NCBI RefSeq assembly: GCF_013300825.1
Contig: NZ_JAAIMY010000007.1
Location: forward strand, 1-64,000
DNA length: 64,000 nt
Direction: 5' to 3'
Source of the DNA: Blautia wexlerae
GTDB taxonomy: Bacteria > Bacillota > Clostridia > Lachnospirales > Lachnospiraceae
In this document: piece by piece, positions 10,266 to 19,981 of the stretch
Position numbering within the stretch: the first letter of the stretch is position 1
Layout: each line of letters opens with the position of its first letter
Translations under genes and position numbers: made by a program
The notes under the pieces: model-generated
Seen by the model: the letters and a program-made list of their open reading frames with translations, nothing else
Told to the model about the DNA's origin: nothing
Databases searched by the model: none

Positions 10266-10985
10266 ATGAATAATGCAAATAATATTATGAAACAGCTTCC
10301 CGAGGAACAGCGCCCTTATGAGAAATGCTTCACACAGGGTGAGAGTTCATTAAGTGACAGTGAACTATTGGCGGTAATTTTGCGCAGTGGCATGCAGGGG
10401 AAGAATTCACTGGCACTTGCACAGGAAATCCTGAAATTTATGGAGTCCTCCTCCTACCCCGGTCTTATGGGGCTGATGCATGTATCTGTACAGGATCTTA
10501 TGAGGATTCATGGAGTCGGGCGGGTAAAGGCAGTACAGTTAAAATGCATTGGAGAACTTTCCAAAAGGATTGCCAAAGCTGCTGCCAGACCGCAGATGGT
10601 TATGAATAACCCATCTTCCATAGCAGCTTATTATATGGAAGAACTCCGTCATGAAGAACAGGAGATAGTAATCTGTATGATGTTGGATGTAAAGGGACAT
10701 TTCCTGGGAGATAAAATACTGACCCGAGGAACTGCAACCGGTTCACTGGTAACACCGAGGGAGATCTATATGGAAGCTCTGCGCCGTCATGCAGTCAGTC
10801 TGATACTGGTTCATAATCATCCAAGTGGTGACCCCACACCAAGTCCGGATGATCAGCAGATTACAGCCAGAATCTATCAGGCAGGGGAACTGCTTGGGAT
10901 ACATCTTCTGGATCATATTGTGATCGGTGATCACAGATACTGCAGTTTCAGAGAAGAGGGATTATGGAATACATGTACAGAATAA
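10266..10985 (+). CDS. radC: RadC family JAB/MPN-domain protein
   Basis: A 239-aa RadC-type protein. The N-terminal helix-hairpin-helix region (MRIHGVGRVKAVQLK) is followed by the MPN/JAMM domain with the metal-binding signature HNHPSGDPTPSPDD. RadC was once linked to DNA repair, but its role is still unclear. The first ATG of the conserved N terminus is used; an upstream TTG (10233) and an in-frame ATG at 10287 are alternatives, and no strong ribosome binding site decides. The adjoining mreB start is 22 bases downstream. A radC-mreBCD pairing is common in Firmicutes. Confidence 0.9.
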   Translation: MNNANNIMKQLPEEQRPYEKCFTQGESSLSDSELLAVILRSGMQGKNSLALAQEILKFMESSSYPGLMGLMHVSVQDLMRIHGVGRVKAVQLKCIGELSKRIAKAAARPQMVMNNPSSIAAYYMEELRHEEQEIVICMMLDVKGHFLGDKILTRGTATGSLVTPREIYMEALRRHAVSLILVHNHPSGDPTPSPDDQQITARIYQAGELLGIHLLDHIVIGDHRYCSFREEGLWNTCTE

Positions 10986-11007
10986 GGCAACAACAAAGGG
11001 GCAGAAT

Positions 11008-12021
11008 ATGCTATTTGAGAAAACATATGGAATAGATTTGGGAAGCAGTTCCGTAAAGGTCTATTCTTTTTTCAGAAACAAGACTTATATTGAGAAAAAT
11101 ATGATCGCGTCCAGGGGACGCACGATCATTGCAATGGGAAATGAAGCATACGATATGTTTGAAAAATCTCCTGCGGATATTACGGTTACATCGCCAATGA
11201 CATTTGGCATGATCGCCAGTCTGGAACTTCAGGAGATTGTCCTTTACAGCATGATCCGTAAAATCGACCATATCCTGGGATTTGGTGCAGTAATGTATTT
11301 TACTGTTCCATTGGATATGACCGCAGTTGAGAAACGGGCATATTTTCATGTGGCAAATGGCCACTGGTTAAAGAAAAACCGGGTATTTATGGTAGAGGCA
11401 CCTGTCGCAGATGCTATTGCCATGGGTGTAGATTTAGAAGATCCTACAGGAAATATGATTGTAAATATCGGTGCCCAGAGTACAGAAGTATCGATCATTA
11501 CCGGAGGAAAGATCATTATCAGCAAGAAAATACCGCTGGGCGGCAGACAGATAAATGAATCTGTCTGCGGTGAAATACGTAAGAGATATAATCTGCAGAT
11601 TGGCACAAGAACCGGTAAGAGGCTTAAGATGGTAATGGGACGTCTCAGTGATCCGAAAAAGGAAGTACGTAAGGTTGTAGGGATTGACTGTATTTCCGGA
11701 CTGCCAAGAGAAGAAATCATCTCCTCTTATGTGGTTAATGACGGTATTATGAACTGTCTGAATGAGATTGCGGCAGAGATGAAAACATTTCTGGAACGAA
11801 TCCCGCCCCAGATTTCCTATCATATCGCAAAACAGGGAATTTACATAACCGGAGGCAGTACCAGATTACCTTATATTGATAAATATCTTGCCAGTTATAC
11901 GGGATTTACCTTTAATCTGTCGGATCTTTATGAAACTTCAGCAGTTACAGGTCTTGAGAAAATAATCAGAAATAAAGAACTGCGTAAATGGGCAGTACCG
12001 GTTACGCAGAGAAAACTATAA
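11008..12021 (+). CDS. mreB: Rod shape-determining protein MreB (divergent)
   Basis: An actin-like protein that assembles membrane-bound filaments guiding lateral wall synthesis. Phosphate-1 loop GIDLGSSSVKVY at the N terminus, a second nucleotide-binding element around NIGAQSTEVSII and the adenosine motif ITGGSTRLPYID are visible. It is less canonical than typical MreB (the N-terminal 'GTANT' stretch is replaced by GSSSVK). The start at 11008 has AGGGG 7 bases upstream and gives 337 aa, the usual length. It heads the mreBCD-pbp2-minDE-rodA run. Confidence 0.88.
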   Translation: MLFEKTYGIDLGSSSVKVYSFFRNKTYIEKNMIASRGRTIIAMGNEAYDMFEKSPADITVTSPMTFGMIASLELQEIVLYSMIRKIDHILGFGAVMYFTVPLDMTAVEKRAYFHVANGHWLKKNRVFMVEAPVADAIAMGVDLEDPTGNMIVNIGAQSTEVSIITGGKIIISKKIPLGGRQINESVCGEIRKRYNLQIGTRTGKRLKMVMGRLSDPKKEVRKVVGIDCISGLPREEIISSYVVNDGIMNCLNEIAAEMKTFLERIPPQISYHIAKQGIYITGGSTRLPYIDKYLASYTGFTFNLSDLYETSAVTGLEKIIRNKELRKWAVPVTQRKL

Positions 12022-12038
12022 TTTTTAGGGGTGCATCA

Positions 12039-12950
12039 ATGAAAAACCTGAAAAAGAAAGTACATTTTAGGATTAAATTAAAAAGTAAACATCTTCTGGT
12101 CATCATGTCGATCTTCTGCGTCAGTTGTATTGCTGCTACTTTTGCATCCGGCATTACCACTGCACCGCTGCAGGATGCTGCAGGAATACTGATCGTTCCA
12201 TTTGAAAACAGTATCAACCGGATCAGTTCTGTTCTGAAAGGAATGCAGGACCGTATGCGTGACAAAGAAGAGATCCTCAGTGAAAACGAAAACTTAAAAG
12301 CTCAGATTGACAATCTCACAGAACAGAATAACAAGCTGATCCAGGATCAGACAGAATATGTAAGATTACAGCAGATGTATGATCTTGATCAGCAGTACAC
12401 AGAATATCCGAAGATTGCAGCAGAGATCATTTCCAAAGATCCTGGAAACTGGTATGATACCTTTATGATCAACCGGGGATCAGCAGATGGTATTCGTGTG
12501 GATAATAATGTACTTGCGGATAAAGGTCTGGTCGGGATTGTAACAGAGGTAGGAACTCACTGGGCAACTGTGCGTTCCATTATCGATGACAGCAGCAATG
12601 TCAGTGCCATGACTGTCAGCACACAAGATAATTGTGTGGTGGAGGGTGATCTGGAACTTATCGATGAGGGAAAATTAAGTTTCAGTCAGTTATATGACCA
12701 GAATAATAAAGTAACAGTGGGGGAACGTATCGTCACCTCCAATATCAGTGAGAAATATGTAGAAGGTCTGTTTATCGGCTACGTCAGTGAAGTGGAACAG
12801 AACAGCAATAATCTGACAAAAACAGGTACTATTGTTACACCTGTAGATTTCCAGCATCTGAAAGATGTACTTGTCATTACGGTAAATAAACAGGATTCTG
12901 TTGATGACAATGCTCAGGCAGCTCAGGAGGCGACTGCGGATGAAGAGTAA
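12039..12950 (+). CDS. mreC: Rod shape-determining protein MreC
   Basis: A bitopic membrane protein that bridges MreB and the elongation penicillin-binding proteins. It has a basic N terminus, one membrane segment (about residues 20-42), a coiled coil (about 75-115, rich in E, N and L) and the two-lobed beta domain (from about 130: NWYDTFMINRGSADGI, KGLVGIVTEVG). The start has AGGGG 7 bases upstream; length 303 aa. Its 3' end overlaps mreD by 11 bases, implying coupled translation. Confidence 0.94.
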   Translation: MKNLKKKVHFRIKLKSKHLLVIMSIFCVSCIAATFASGITTAPLQDAAGILIVPFENSINRISSVLKGMQDRMRDKEEILSENENLKAQIDNLTEQNNKLIQDQTEYVRLQQMYDLDQQYTEYPKIAAEIISKDPGNWYDTFMINRGSADGIRVDNNVLADKGLVGIVTEVGTHWATVRSIIDDSSNVSAMTVSTQDNCVVEGDLELIDEGKLSFSQLYDQNNKVTVGERIVTSNISEKYVEGLFIGYVSEVEQNSNNLTKTGTIVTPVDFQHLKDVLVITVNKQDSVDDNAQAAQEATADEE

Positions 12951-13470
12951 GATAACATTATTTTTTATGATCCTTATCAGTTTTCTTCTTCAATGTACTG
13001 TTCTTCATGTGATATCCATCGGCTCTATTACGCCGAATCTGATACTGATCCTCTGTATATCCATGGGACTGATGCGTGGGAGAAAAAGTGGACTGTGGAC
13101 AGGTTTTTTCTGCGGATTTCTGATAGATATGTTCTATGGCTCAGTGTTTGGTTTTTATGCTCTGATTTATATGTATATTGGTTTTTTGAGCGGATATGCT
13201 CATCGGATATGTTATGATGATGACATTAAAGTTCCGGTTATGCTTGCCGGTGTGGGGAATCTGCTGTATGGACTTTCCGTCTATGCGCTGCAGTTTCTGC
13301 TTCGGGGACGTCTGGGGCTTGGAACTTATTTATACCGGATTATTTTACCCGAGATTTTTTATACCGTGATCCTTACACTGGTTGTTTACCGGGTATTTCA
13401 TTATATTAATTATCATTTCATGAACAATCCATCAATGAAGGAAAGTGAGTCTATTTGGGTACTAAAATAA
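12940..13470 (+). CDS. mreD: Rod shape-determining protein MreD
   Basis: A small polytopic membrane protein of the elongation machinery, 176 aa with about five hydrophobic segments (for example ITLFFMILISFLL and GFFCGFLIDMFYG). AGGAGG lies 9 bases before the chosen ATG, inside the end of mreC. Sequence conservation in MreD is low, so the call rests on hydropathy, the G-F-x-x-G-x-x-x-D element and position between mreC and pbp2. Confidence 0.92.
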   Translation: MKSKITLFFMILISFLLQCTVLHVISIGSITPNLILILCISMGLMRGRKSGLWTGFFCGFLIDMFYGSVFGFYALIYMYIGFLSGYAHRICYDDDIKVPVMLAGVGNLLYGLSVYALQFLLRGRLGLGTYLYRIILPEIFYTVILTLVVYRVFHYINYHFMNNPSMKESESIWVLK

Positions 13471-16349
13471 AAAGATTTTTTAAAAAGATACGGGTAAAAC
13501 GTACTACGGTACTGGTACTTGTTTTTGTATTTATGTCAGCTACGCTGGTGCGTCAGCTTTTCGAACTGCAGATCATCCAGGGAGAAGATTATATCAGTAA
13601 GTTTGAATCAAGAACAACCAAAAAACGTGTGATCAAAAGCACACGTGGCAATATTTATGACAGAAACGGCGAGGAACTGGCAACAAATGTGCTGGCTTAT
13701 TCTGTGACATTTGAGGATAATGGAACTTATGATTCTACAAGAGAAAAGAATCTTACACTGAATGGGATTGCTTATAAGGTTCTGAAGATTCTTGAATCCA
13801 ACGGAGATTCCATCAGCACCAGTTTTCATATCATTGTGGACGAAAGCGGCAATTATGCCTTTGATGTTGATGAGGGATTTACACTGAACCGTTTTCGTGC
13901 GGATATTTACGGAGAACCTCTGATCGATAATCTGACCAAAAAACAGAAAAGTGCCACGGCAGATCAGATGATTGAGTTTATGAGCGGAAGTAATGGATTT
14001 TCTATTGTTCTTTATGGAGATAATGCTTATACCAAAGAAGAACTGACGTCTCACGGATTGCCGGAGAATCTGTCAAAGCAGGATATTCTTGAACTTTCCA
14101 AGATCCGTTATGCATTGAGTACCAACAGTTTCAAGAAGTACATGGCTGTTACCATCGCTTCAAATGTAAGTGAGAAATCTGTGGCTGCAATCAGGGAAAA
14201 TCAGCCGGATCTTCAGGGAATAGATATTGTAGAAGATTCTGTCCGCAAATATATTGATGATGCAAGTATGGGACCGATTCTTGGATATACAGGACAGGCT
14301 TCTTCAGAAGAACTTGAAGAACTGAGACAAAAGAATCCGGATTATTCAAATGATGCGATTATCGGTAAAACAGGAATTGAAAAGTATATGGAAACCTCAC
14401 TTCAGGGAACCGATGGCGAAGAAACTGTCACAGTCGACAACCTTGGCAAAGTACTTAAGATTGATGACAGTACAAGAGTGGAACCTGTTGCAGGTAATGA
14501 TACTTATCTTACCATAGACAGCAGCTGGCAGTCTGCAATTTACCAGATCCTGAAACAGAGAGTGGCCGGAATTCTTTTATCTAAGATAGAGGCATCAAAA
14601 ACCTATGATTTCAGTGTGAATGATGCTGCGCAGATTAAGATACCGATTTATGACGTATATAATGCGCTGATTGCAAACAGCGTCATAGATATCCGCAAAT
14701 TCAGTGATGAAAACGCTTCTGATACAGAAAAAAAATTATATGCCAAATTTCAACAGAAACAGCAACAGGTTTTTGATACAATAACTAACAGGCTGACAGA
14801 TGAAAATCCGCCGGCTGTAAAAGATGAGGATGAACAGATACAGGAATATCTTACTTATATCTGTGATGATCTTCTCAGAGATACTCTTGGGATTATCTCA
14901 AAGAATGCCATTGATACATCTGACAGTACTTATCAGAAATGGACAACCGATAAGGACATCAGTCTGAAAGATTATTTGACATATGCGGCAAGCCAGAACT
15001 GGATCGATATCTCCAAATTTTCCACAGAGGGAGATTATCTGGATTCTGATGAGGTATACCAGGCACTTACAGATTATCTGATCGATTATCTGAAAACAGA
15101 CAATAGCTTCTCCAAACTTCTGTATAAATACATGCTGCAGGAGGATACCATCTCCGGAAGCGAAATCTGTCTGGTTCTGTATGAACAGGGAATCTTATCA
15201 AAAGATGATGACGCATACGCGGCTCTGGCTTCCGGTTCCATGACAGCCTATGATTTTATGATTAATAAGATTTATACTCTTGAGATTGAACCGGCACAGC
15301 TTGCACTGGAGCCATGTTCCGCTTCTGCGGTGATCACAGATGTCAAAACAGGAGATGTTCTGGCATGCGTATCCTATCCGGGATATGACAATAACCGTCT
15401 GGTAAATAATATGGATACAGATTATTATGCGAAATTATCTACAGATAAGTCCAGTCCGTTTTTCAATAAAGCAACCCAGCAGACAGCAGCACCTGGTTCT
15501 ACATTTAAGATTTTATCTACCATTGCCGGAATGTCTGAAGGAGTGATTGATGACGGAACATACATTAACTGTACCGGATCCTTTGACCTTGTAACACCTC
15601 CAATCAACTGCTGGAACAAACAGGGGCATGGAGAAATCGAGATCAGGGAGGCAATTGAGCAGTCCTGTAACTATTATTTTAATATGGTTGGTTTTAAACT
15701 TGGTCAGGATGCAGACGGAAACTTTTCAGAAAACCGAAGCCTGAGTGTACTGCAAAAATATGCTTCCGAAATTGGGCTGGATAAGAAAACAGGTATCGAA
15801 ATCACAGAGTCAGCACCTCATGTATCAGATTCCTATGCAGTTCCGTCTTATATCGGACAGGGTACTAATGCTTATACCACCAGTCAACTGGCACGTTATG
15901 CAACGGCAATCGCTACCAGCGGAAATGTTTATAATCTGACTTTACTTGACAGACAGACAGATTCCAAGGGTAATACTCTGAAAAAATACGAACCGGATAT
16001 TATCAATACAGTGGATATGTCACAGAATGTATGGGATGATATTCATGACGGAATGTACCGTGTAGTTCAGACTCACAGACAGTTTGATGGCCTTGGAGTG
16101 GATGTGGCAGGTAAGACCGGTACAGCCGAGGTAAATGTTTACCATCCAAACCATGGTATGTTTATCGGATATGCTCCGGCTTCAGAGCCTGAGTATGCGA
16201 TTGCTGTGCGTATTGAAAATGGATATACTTCCGGTAATGCGTGTCTTGCAGCTGATGATATTTTTAAATATATCTTTGAATTAACTGATGAAAAGTCTAT
16301 TCTTACAGGTGTTGCGGCAAGTGATACCAGTGATACTTCGAATGACTAA
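13455..16349 (+). CDS. mrdA: Penicillin-binding protein 2 (elongation transpeptidase) with a large insertion
   Basis: Class B penicillin-binding protein that cross-links peptidoglycan with RodA. N-terminal membrane anchor (about residues 15-35), then dimerisation domain (RGNIYDRNG...). The transpeptidase motifs are all present: S-T-F-K (Ser682), S-C-N (Ser737) and K-T-G (Lys887). At 964 aa it is about 300 residues longer than E. coli PBP2. The excess sits between the TYLTIDSSWQ strand (about 350) and the LEPCSASAV strand (about 617), so it is inserted inside the early transpeptidase fold. It starts at TTG, overlapping mreD by 16 bases. Confidence 0.94.
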   Translation: MGTKIKRFFKKIRVKRTTVLVLVFVFMSATLVRQLFELQIIQGEDYISKFESRTTKKRVIKSTRGNIYDRNGEELATNVLAYSVTFEDNGTYDSTREKNLTLNGIAYKVLKILESNGDSISTSFHIIVDESGNYAFDVDEGFTLNRFRADIYGEPLIDNLTKKQKSATADQMIEFMSGSNGFSIVLYGDNAYTKEELTSHGLPENLSKQDILELSKIRYALSTNSFKKYMAVTIASNVSEKSVAAIRENQPDLQGIDIVEDSVRKYIDDASMGPILGYTGQASSEELEELRQKNPDYSNDAIIGKTGIEKYMETSLQGTDGEETVTVDNLGKVLKIDDSTRVEPVAGNDTYLTIDSSWQSAIYQILKQRVAGILLSKIEASKTYDFSVNDAAQIKIPIYDVYNALIANSVIDIRKFSDENASDTEKKLYAKFQQKQQQVFDTITNRLTDENPPAVKDEDEQIQEYLTYICDDLLRDTLGIISKNAIDTSDSTYQKWTTDKDISLKDYLTYAASQNWIDISKFSTEGDYLDSDEVYQALTDYLIDYLKTDNSFSKLLYKYMLQEDTISGSEICLVLYEQGILSKDDDAYAALASGSMTAYDFMINKIYTLEIEPAQLALEPCSASAVITDVKTGDVLACVSYPGYDNNRLVNNMDTDYYAKLSTDKSSPFFNKATQQTAAPGSTFKILSTIAGMSEGVIDDGTYINCTGSFDLVTPPINCWNKQGHGEIEIREAIEQSCNYYFNMVGFKLGQDADGNFSENRSLSVLQKYASEIGLDKKTGIEITESAPHVSDSYAVPSYIGQGTNAYTTSQLARYATAIATSGNVYNLTLLDRQTDSKGNTLKKYEPDIINTVDMSQNVWDDIHDGMYRVVQTHRQFDGLGVDVAGKTGTAEVNVYHPNHGMFIGYAPASEPEYAIAVRIENGYTSGNACLAADDIFKYIFELTDEKSILTGVAASDTSDTSND

Positions 16350-16409
16350 GATTACCATACAGGAGAATACCAGAAGAATGGAAATTTTTTTCAGGAGGAA
16401 ATTGTAACT

Positions 16410-17198
16410 ATGAGTGAAGTCATCGTGATTACTTCCGGTAAAGGCGGAGTGGGAAAGACCACGACGGTTGCCAATATCGGGACAGGTCTGGCTATGCTGG
16501 GCAAAAAGGTTGTTGTGGTAGACACAGATATAGGCCTGCGGAACCTGGACGTTGTTCTGGGACTGGAGAACAGGATCGTCTATAATCTGGTGGATGTAAT
16601 CAACGGAAGCTGTCGTCTACGTCAGGCTCTGATTAAGGATAAAAGGCATCCGGACTTGTGTCTTCTGCCATCTGCACAGACAAAAGACAAATCTGCTGTG
16701 TCCCCGGAACAGATGATCAAACTGACTGATGATCTGAGAGAACAGTTTGATTATATTCTTCTGGACTGTCCGGCAGGAATTGAACAGGGATTTAAAAATG
16801 CAATTGCAGGTGCTGATAAGGCACTGGTAGTTACAACACCAGAGGTTTCCGCAATCCGGGATGCAGACAGGATTATCGGACTTCTGGAAGCCAATGAGAT
16901 CAGGGATATTCGACTGATCATCAACCGCCTGCGGCCGGACATGATTGCAAGAGGTGATATGATGTCCGTGGATGATGTAACGGAAATCCTTGCTGTTGAT
17001 CTGATCGGAACTATTCTGGATGATGAACAGATTGTGATTGCAACAAATCAGGGGGAACCTCTTTCGGGAAAATCTTCCCAGGCAGAAGAGGAATATATGA
17101 ATATCTGCAAACGTATTCTGGGTGAAGAAATCCCCTTTGCAGATATCAACAGAAAGCAGGGTCTGTTAAGAAAGATAGGTAACTTTTTCAAAAAGTAG
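16410..17198 (+). CDS. minD: Septum site-determining ATPase MinD
   Basis: A ParA/MinD ATPase that dimerises on the membrane with ATP and positions the division site. Deviant Walker A GKGGVGKTT (about residues 10-18), switch I DTDIGLRNLD and switch II LLDCPAG. The C terminus (LLRKIGNFFKK) is the amphipathic membrane-targeting helix. AGGAGG precedes the ATG; length 262 aa. It is followed by minE after 24 bases. The 60-base gap to pbp2 is too short for minC, which often occupies this place in clostridia. Confidence 0.96.
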   Translation: MSEVIVITSGKGGVGKTTTVANIGTGLAMLGKKVVVVDTDIGLRNLDVVLGLENRIVYNLVDVINGSCRLRQALIKDKRHPDLCLLPSAQTKDKSAVSPEQMIKLTDDLREQFDYILLDCPAGIEQGFKNAIAGADKALVVTTPEVSAIRDADRIIGLLEANEIRDIRLIINRLRPDMIARGDMMSVDDVTEILAVDLIGTILDDEQIVIATNQGEPLSGKSSQAEEEYMNICKRILGEEIPFADINRKQGLLRKIGNFFKK

Positions 17199-17222
17199 TC
17201 AGCTTTATAAGGGGGAATCTGT

Positions 17223-17510
17223 GTGAAAGCTTTTTTTAAAGAAAAGAAGCGTTCAGCCGGATACGCAAGAGACCGCATGAAACTCCTTCTGATCTCGGAG
17301 CGTATCGACTGCTCTCCACAGATGATGAAAATGTTACGGAATGATATGATACATACCGTAAAAAAATACCTTACCATTGATGAAGAACAGATAAAAATCC
17401 AGATAACGCAGGAGCCGGCAGTGCTCCACGCGTATATTCCTGTTTTGAACAAAAAGGATAACCGTTTGGTTTCTTCACAGTTACTAAAAAGGACAGATAA
17501 ATTATGTTAA
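17223..17510 (+). CDS. minE: Cell division topological specificity factor MinE
   Basis: MinE stimulates MinD ATPase and drives Min oscillation. The 95-aa protein has a basic membrane-binding N terminus, the MinD-contact region (ARDRMKLLLISER) and the C-terminal dimerisation fold ending in VLHAYIPVL, as in the family. The start is GTG with GGGGG 7 bases upstream. It overlaps rodA by 7 bases. Confidence 0.93.
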   Translation: MKAFFKEKKRSAGYARDRMKLLLISERIDCSPQMMKMLRNDMIHTVKKYLTIDEEQIKIQITQEPAVLHAYIPVLNKKDNRLVSSQLLKRTDKLC

Positions 17511-18664
17511 AGCAATATAAATTAAGATTTTACAATTTCAGACTAATTATTTTTCTGCTGGCGATCAGCCTGATAGGAGTTACACTGGTGGGAACAGCAG
17601 CATCGGACCTGAAGTCAAAGCAGTTTGCCGGAGTAGTACTTGGACTTATTATCATGCTGATCCTTTCTTTACTGGACTATTCATGGATCATGAACTTTCA
17701 GTGGATCATGTATGGATTCAATATTATCATGCTGGTTGTTGTGCGAATTGCAGGTGACAGTGCCAATGGTGCCGCCAGATGGATCGGTATCGGTTCTTTT
17801 CGATTTCAGCCGACGGAATTATCAAAGATCATTCTGATCGTTTTCTTTGCAAAATTTTTCATGGATCATGAAGAAACATTAAATACGCCTAAAACTCTGG
17901 TATTATCCGGCGTATTGCTTGCAGTACCTCTGTTTCTGATCCTGGAACAGCCGGATCTGAAAAACACAATTACAGTTGTGGTTATTTTCTGTATTATGAT
18001 CTATATTGCCGGTTTAAGCTATAAGATTATCGGCGGAGCGTTGCTTATCGCAGTTCCATTGCTGATTATCTTTTTATCAATTGTAGTTCAGCCGGATCAG
18101 AAGCTGCTCAAGGACTATCAGCGAAGCCGTATCATGTCTTTTTTATATCCTGAAAATGAGGAATATTCGGATGATATTGAACAGCAGAATAACTCTAAGA
18201 CTGCTATCGCTTCGGGAGAACTGGTAGGTAAGAAATTAAGCGGCGATGACAGTACAACTTCTGTAAATAAGGGAAACTTCGTGGCAGAGAATCAGACAGA
18301 TTTTATTTTTGCTGTTGCCGGTGAAGAATATGGGTTTATTGGATGCGTGATAATCGTATTGCTGCTTCTGGCGATTTCCTTTGAATGTATCCGGATGAGC
18401 CTTCGGGCAAAGGATATGTCAGGAAAGATTCTTTGCTGTGGAATTGGAGGACTGATCGCACTGCAAAGTTTTATCAATATCTGTGTTGCAACAGGTCTTG
18501 CGCCTAATACGGGAACTCCCCTTCCTTTTGTAAGTTACGGGCTGACTTCGCTGGTAAGTCTGTATATTGGTATGGGCCTTGTACTCAATGTAGGACTTCA
18601 GAGCAGCACATATAATAAAGAAATTATTCAAAAAGAAATTGACAGAAGAGAGGATTACTTATGA
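17504..18664 (+). CDS. rodA: SEDS-family glycosyltransferase RodA/FtsW
   Basis: Polytopic peptidoglycan polymerase that partners the class B PBP encoded upstream. The 386-aa protein shows about ten membrane segments, the GAARWI signature (about residue 86), the FQPTELSK catalytic/loop region with the conserved E-L-S-K, and the late NTGTPLPFVSYG motif. Location with pbp2 and mreBCD favours RodA over FtsW; an intervening minDE is common in clostridia. It overlaps minE by 7 and the next gene by 4 bases. Confidence 0.9.
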   Translation: MLKQYKLRFYNFRLIIFLLAISLIGVTLVGTAASDLKSKQFAGVVLGLIIMLILSLLDYSWIMNFQWIMYGFNIIMLVVVRIAGDSANGAARWIGIGSFRFQPTELSKIILIVFFAKFFMDHEETLNTPKTLVLSGVLLAVPLFLILEQPDLKNTITVVVIFCIMIYIAGLSYKIIGGALLIAVPLLIIFLSIVVQPDQKLLKDYQRSRIMSFLYPENEEYSDDIEQQNNSKTAIASGELVGKKLSGDDSTTSVNKGNFVAENQTDFIFAVAGEEYGFIGCVIIVLLLLAISFECIRMSLRAKDMSGKILCCGIGGLIALQSFINICVATGLAPNTGTPLPFVSYGLTSLVSLYIGMGLVLNVGLQSSTYNKEIIQKEIDRREDYL

Positions 18665-19860
18665 GAGTAAAAAAGGAATCTTCCAGTAAAATACCGGAAA
18701 AGAAATCTGCTGTTCCATACAAATCTGCAATTCCGTATAAGCACAAGCCTTCCACTCCCCTTCGGACAGTGAAATTGCCAAAATCACAGATGCCGTCCAG
18801 ACAGACAGAAGAGCACAAAGCTCTGCAACGTGCAAAATATCAGAGGAAACGCCGGCGGTTAAAACATGTATTTGGAGTTCTGATTAGTGTATTTGTAATT
18901 CTGGCAGTAGCCGGAGGGATTTTTTATGGATGGAATACGTTAAGTGGAAATTATTTCGGAACTCCGGAAAGGGCTTTCGATTCTTCAGAGGTTTTTACAA
19001 ATGCCCTCGCTTCTAAGGAAAATATGAGGACAGAGCCTTTTGCACGGAAGTTATGTGTTTCTGCAAAGGGAGATGTTGACTGCATTAATAATGCAGACCT
19101 GGGAGATGGACAAAAGGGACTGCTGTTTGGTCTGAGCAATCATAAAGTACTGTACGCAAAGGGCATTTATGATAAAGTATATCCTGCAAGTATCACTAAG
19201 ATCATGACAGCAATGCTCGCATTACAGAGTGGAAAGCTGGATGATACAGTTACCATTACTCAGGATAATGTTACGCTGGAAGAGGGATCACAGGTCTGTG
19301 GCTTTGCGGCAGGAGATCAGGTTACACTTGATCAGCTTCTCCACTGTCTGCTGGTTTATTCCGGAAATGATGCGGCTTCTGCCATTGCGGAATATGTTGG
19401 TGGCACTACAGAGAATTTTGTGCAGATGATGAATGCTTATGCTGCGAAGCTTGGATGTACAGGAACACATTTTTCCAATCCACATGGTCTGCAGGATGAG
19501 AACCATTATACAACACCATATGATATTTATCTGATGCTGAATGAAGCGTTCACGTATCCTGAATTTACAGAGATCACAGAGCTGCCGTCCTATACAGTAA
19601 CTTATACGGGATCAGACGGAACTGAGAAAAGCACCACACTTACCGCAACAGATCACTATCTTACCGGTGAAGCAACAGCTCCAAAGGATGTTACAATTCT
19701 TGGCGGTAAGACCGGAACAACTGCAACAGCCGGAAACTGTCTTGCAATTCTTACCCAGAATGCATATGGAAAAACATTTGTGTCGATTGTGATGGGGGCT
19801 GATACAAAAGAACTTCTGTATCAGGAGATGAACTCTCTGCTTCAGAATATCAACAGTTAA
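18661..19860 (+). CDS. Serine-type D-Ala-D-Ala carboxypeptidase (S11)
   Basis: Removes the terminal D-Ala of stem peptides and so limits cross-linking. Motifs of the S11 family: SITK (Ser177), SGN (Ser234) and KTG (Lys350). A basic Pro/Lys-rich N terminus of about 60 residues precedes one membrane segment (FGVLISVFVILAVAGGIFYG), so the enzyme is an N-anchored type rather than one with a cleaved signal and C-terminal amphipathic helix. It ends the cell-shape operon, overlapping rodA by 4 bases. Length 399 aa. Confidence 0.92.
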   Translation: MRVKKESSSKIPEKKSAVPYKSAIPYKHKPSTPLRTVKLPKSQMPSRQTEEHKALQRAKYQRKRRRLKHVFGVLISVFVILAVAGGIFYGWNTLSGNYFGTPERAFDSSEVFTNALASKENMRTEPFARKLCVSAKGDVDCINNADLGDGQKGLLFGLSNHKVLYAKGIYDKVYPASITKIMTAMLALQSGKLDDTVTITQDNVTLEEGSQVCGFAAGDQVTLDQLLHCLLVYSGNDAASAIAEYVGGTTENFVQMMNAYAAKLGCTGTHFSNPHGLQDENHYTTPYDIYLMLNEAFTYPEFTEITELPSYTVTYTGSDGTEKSTTLTATDHYLTGEATAPKDVTILGGKTGTTATAGNCLAILTQNAYGKTFVSIVMGADTKELLYQEMNSLLQNINS

Positions 19861-19861
19861 T

Positions 19862-19902
19862 AAAAACCGGGTGCAGTTAGCAGTAATTGTATCCGGTTTT
19901 TG
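19862..19902 (+). terminator. Terminator closing the mre-min-rodA operon
   Basis: AAAAACCGG pairs with CCGGTTTTT, starting 2 bases after the carboxypeptidase stop and ending in a T-run. Confidence 0.7.
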
Positions 19903-19981
19903 TCGTTGGAGAGTTTTTACTGCTGTACTGCCGGGAAAGCGCAAAGGGATTGATATAAATAAAAAGAACAGGAGGAAGAGA

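Noticed and set aside
10927-11007. Upstream extension of mreB into radC
   Set aside because: The extra 27 residues do not resemble MreB, and AGGGG sits correctly before the ATG at 11008.
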